A stretch of 5,643 nucleotides of DNA from Parcubacteria group bacterium (GTDB lineage Bacteria; Patescibacteriota; Minisyncoccia; SW-4-49-11). The stretch spans positions 1 through 5,643 of the forward strand of contig PXDG01000109.1 of the NCBI GenBank assembly GCA_003565105.1, given 5' to 3'. Every line of letters starts with the position of its first letter. Positions within the stretch are counted from its first letter, which is position 1. A program made the position numbers and the translations under genes. A model generated the notes under the pieces. The model did not search any database. It saw only the letters and a program-made list of their open reading frames with translations, and was not told the origin of the DNA. Shown here one piece after another: positions 3,337 to 5,643 of the stretch.

Positions 3337-4899
3337 ATGAAATCTTTTCACACCCTCTATACCGATCTCAAACCACACCTCAGAGCTGATATCTTATCAG
3401 GAATAACCGTTGCCTTAGCTCTCATTCCCGAGGCTATTGCCTTTGCTTTTGTCGCAGGAGTCCCTCCACTTCTCAGTATCCAGACCGCTATTATGATGTG
3501 TTTGGTTGCTGCTATTTTTACTGGACGACCTGGAATGATTAGCTCATCAACTGCAGCAATTTCCGTAGTATTTGCCCCCCTTATTGCCGAGCACGGACTT
3601 CAATATTTGTTCGCTACCGTTATTTTGATGGGTCTCATCCAGATCTTTCTTCATCTCATTAATCTTGGAAAATTCGCTTCGATCATTCCTCATTCTGTGG
3701 TTCTTGGATTCTTAAATGGTCTTGCTATTGTGATTTTTATTGCTCAATGGGCACAGTTTCAAATCCGTGAAATTATTGTTGAGAATGGGCAAGAAATCAC
3801 TCAAATGTCCTGGCTTCCTGCCCAAGACTTTGCCATAATGTTTGGATTTGTTATTCTGACAATGATCATTATTCATCTTTTCCCCCGCATCAATAAAACA
3901 ATTCCTTCTCCTCTGGTAGCCATTCTGACCATTACGGGAATATCCTCTCTCTTAGCCTGGCTGGATATCTATTCCCTGATTACTGTCGCAGATTTTGCTG
4001 GAGAACAACTCAAAGCTGCCGCACCATCATTTATTATCCCATCTGTACCACTCAATTTTGAAACCCTATCCATCATCTTTCCTTATGCTCTTATCGGAGG
4101 ATTAGTGGGGCTTACCGAGGCCACGCTAACTACTCAAGTGATTGATGATATGACCAGTACGAAGGGATTTATCAATAAAGAATTTTTTGCCCAAGGTATT
4201 GCCAACGTCATAAATGGATTCTTTGGAGGAATGGGAGGAGACGCCATGGTGGGACAGTCCATCATCAATGTCCAATCAGGAGGACGAACCCGTATCTCAA
4301 GCATCACTGCCGGACTTGGATTAATCATCTTAATGGTCTTTGCCGCTCCGTTAGTCAACGCCATTCCTCTCGCTAGTCTTGTAGGATTGATGTTTATGGT
4401 GGTTATCTCCACCTTCCAATGGGAAATCTTTAAGTACAAAGGGCGAATCCCGGGACAAGACATTCTTATCATTGCTACCGTTACTATCCTGACCATCTTT
4501 ACGGATTTAGCCACGGCCGTCATCGCAGGGATTCTCCTAGCTACCATCATCTTTGCTTGGGAAAAAGGAAAAGCTCTTGAGGTAAAAATCCAGATGAACT
4601 CCAAAGGGCATAAAATCTATAAGGTCAATGGAGTAATCTTCTTTGGATCAATGCAAAAAATGAAAGGCGAATTTGACGTAGCCAACGATCCTGAGATTGT
4701 TATCTTGGATCTCAAATACGCTAAAGTAATGGGTATCTCCGCCATCGAGTCGATTAACAAAATTGCCCAAAAGTATGAAGCCGCGGGGAAAGAACTCATC
4801 GTAACTCGACCCAATGAGAATTGTAAACTCTTGCTCAAAAATGCAGCAGATTTGACCAGTATTCATCTCAATGAAGAGATGGATCCAACGGAGATTTAA
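3337..4899 (+). CDS. SulP-family anion transporter with STAS domain, 520 aa
   Basis: An inner-membrane carrier of the SulP/SLC26 family, which moves sulfate, bicarbonate or other anions, usually with H+ or Na+. The N-terminal SulP signature ADILSGITVALALIPEAIAFAFVAGV lies at 17-42. GKFASIIPHSVVLGFLNGLA (111-130), GLTEATLTTQVIDDMT (258-273) and GDAMVGQSIINVQSGGRTRIS (301-321) are further transporter-core blocks. Hydrophobic segments run to about 407, then a cytoplasmic STAS domain follows (about 413-515; VILDLKYAKVMGISAIESI at 455-473). Length is normal. The Asp usually found before H-S in the STAS loop (DHSA) is Gly here (G466-I-S-A). The substrate cannot be told from sequence. ATG 3337 is preferred because the family begins about here and the leader hairpin lies upstream. 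ATG 3268 would add 23 residues encoded through that hairpin. Neither has a Shine-Dalgarno. Promoter at 3201-3229; bidirectional terminator at 4931-4977. Confidence 0.95.
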   Translation: MKSFHTLYTDLKPHLRADILSGITVALALIPEAIAFAFVAGVPPLLSIQTAIMMCLVAAIFTGRPGMISSSTAAISVVFAPLIAEHGLQYLFATVILMGLIQIFLHLINLGKFASIIPHSVVLGFLNGLAIVIFIAQWAQFQIREIIVENGQEITQMSWLPAQDFAIMFGFVILTMIIIHLFPRINKTIPSPLVAILTITGISSLLAWLDIYSLITVADFAGEQLKAAAPSFIIPSVPLNFETLSIIFPYALIGGLVGLTEATLTTQVIDDMTSTKGFINKEFFAQGIANVINGFFGGMGGDAMVGQSIINVQSGGRTRISSITAGLGLIILMVFAAPLVNAIPLASLVGLMFMVVISTFQWEIFKYKGRIPGQDILIIATVTILTIFTDLATAVIAGILLATIIFAWEKGKALEVKIQMNSKGHKIYKVNGVIFFGSMQKMKGEFDVANDPEIVILDLKYAKVMGISAIESINKIAQKYEAAGKELIVTRPNENCKLLLKNAADLTSIHLNEEMDPTEI

Positions 4900-4930
4900 A
4901 ACCTGAGTATCTATCGTTTAAATCTATAGA

Positions 4931-4977
4931 ATAAAACCACCTTCATATTATTTTGTATCAATGCAAGGTGGTTTTAT
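4931..4977. terminator. bidirectional terminator between SulP and the hydrolase gene
   Basis: ATAAAACCACCTT (4931-4943) pairs perfectly over 13 bp with 4965-4977 across a 21-base loop. The outer A/T pairs supply a TTTTAT tail in both directions. It lies about 30 bases after the SulP stop and about 20 bases beyond the hydrolase stop, so it ends both convergent transcripts. Confidence 0.85.
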
Positions 4978-4995
4978 GTTAATAGTATGTCGTCT

Positions 4996-5643
4996 TTAAT
5001 GAATCCTCTGTACAATCCCCCACGGATTCCCTTGGTACTCATTTTCCCCATCACCTTTTTGTAGCCCATACGAGCCAAAAGCCGAGTGATTCAACCCTTC
5101 TATCTCAATGATTTTAACTGTATCAGGGAGATTTGATTTAGCCTGCTCATAGTTATCGCGATTAATAATTTGATCATTATCTCCCATCACAGAGATTATA
5201 TCTCCCATAAAATTTGAAATATCCCGATCACAATAACTTCCCTGAAGGAGAAGCCCTTGCACAGTATCCTTATTATTATTGGTGTATCTACAGGCAGCAA
5301 TACCTCCGAGCGAATGTCCCCCTACCCAGAAGCTCTCGAGCTGTTCCCGATAGGCAATCCAATCTCCCATCCAAATGCCAAAAATTGCAGCGTTAAAAGG
5401 AACCTTAGCAATATATACTGTCACTTGATATTCCTGAGCAAAATCAAGTGCATTAGGAATATAACTATCTGGATACACCAATCCTCCTGGATAATAGATC
5501 AGACTCCGTTCCGATTCGACAGGCTCAATCATATAATAACCAAACTTTTCTGCTAAAGAAACGTCTGGAGATTGCTCTAAGGCCACTTCGATAGCTCCCT
5601 CTTCAACGGGATACGACTGTATTCTCACATAAAGCGAAAATCC
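4996..5643 (-). CDS. alpha/beta hydrolase, 5' end beyond the window
   Basis: A hydrolase of the alpha/beta fold, in the group often labelled Abhydrolase_5. Numbering from the GTG at 5628, the nucleophile elbow is GGHSLGG (103-109) with Ser106. The probable acid is Asp152 in GDNDQII, and the catalytic His181 lies in GLNHSAFGSYGLQKGDG (178-194), a block characteristic of this group. An early YYPGGLVYPDSY block (45-56) and AKVPFNAAIFG (74-84) also match the group. All three catalytic residues are present, so activity is likely; the substrate (an ester, amide or similar) is unknown. The frame stays open through the right edge (GFSLY before the GTG) and no Shine-Dalgarno precedes the GTG, so the true start lies outside. 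Family members often begin with a signal or membrane segment, which would be the missing part. The gene is convergent with SulP and shares its terminator. Confidence 0.9.
   Translation of the reverse strand, partial: GFSLYVRIQSYPVEEGAIEVALEQSPDVSLAEKFGYYMIEPVESERSLIYYPGGLVYPDSYIPNALDFAQEYQVTVYIAKVPFNAAIFGIWMGDWIAYREQLESFWVGGHSLGGIAACRYTNNNKDTVQGLLLQGSYCDRDISNFMGDIISVMGDNDQIINRDNYEQAKSNLPDTVKIIEIEGLNHSAFGSYGLQKGDGENEYQGNPWGIVQRIH

Noticed and set aside
4134..4866. Minus-strand ORFs opposite SulP (156, 73 and 72 aa)
   Set aside because: They are antisense to a well-conserved SulP gene and show no motif; they are shadows of its codon pattern.
5214..5556. Plus-strand ORFs opposite the alpha/beta hydrolase
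   Set aside because: They are antisense to a gene with a complete catalytic triad and have no independent support.

Overview
This is an AT-rich bacterial chromosomal segment with short, mostly monocistronic genes on both strands. Consensus sigma70-type promoters and compact intrinsic terminators separate them. There is no rRNA, tRNA, CRISPR array, insertion sequence or phage gene. The standard genetic code fits: the two family-length proteins (pseudouridine synthase and SulP) need no TGA readthrough. All eight stops used are TAA or TAG. Small proteins, very short leaders, frequent lack of a Shine-Dalgarno sequence and many unrecognised genes would suit a small-genome lineage such as a Candidate Phyla Radiation/Patescibacteria member. 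That placement is an inference that no marker here proves.

Left part (1-1160). The left edge may hold the 3' part of an unrecognised plus-strand gene. The next 200 bases contain three perfect inverted repeats, one of them a GC-rich intrinsic terminator. Two minus-strand genes follow: an unrecognised 145-aa protein with a clear promoter and a GTG start, and a 68-aa zinc-ribbon protein with a near-perfect promoter and its own terminator. The zinc-ribbon gene is divergent from a plus-strand gene for a helical, possibly HEAT-like 137-aa protein, which also has its own promoter and terminator.

Middle part (1600-3130). An RsuA/RluB/RluE/RluF-family rRNA pseudouridine synthase, closest by motif to RluF, has its own promoter. 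A doubtful 72-aa hydrophobic ORF with a strong Shine-Dalgarno lies 29 bases after it. A convergent hairpin separates these from a minus-strand gene for a membrane-anchored conserved protein with a Cys/His-rich C-terminal part.

Right part (3130-5643). A SulP anion transporter with a C-terminal STAS domain is transcribed from a consensus promoter. A terminator-like hairpin lies between that promoter and the most plausible start codon, so attenuation or a short RNA is possible. A second terminator-like hairpin faces the other way in the same intergenic region, upstream of the Cys/His-rich protein gene. SulP ends at a bidirectional terminator shared with a convergent alpha/beta-hydrolase gene, whose 5' end lies beyond the right edge.

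The genes do not form one pathway: rRNA modification, anion transport, a hydrolase and small unknown proteins are side by side, each apparently with its own control. I found no convincing new multi-gene system. The best leads are the intergenic region between the Cys/His-rich membrane protein and SulP, the putative metal site of that membrane protein, and the small zinc-ribbon protein.
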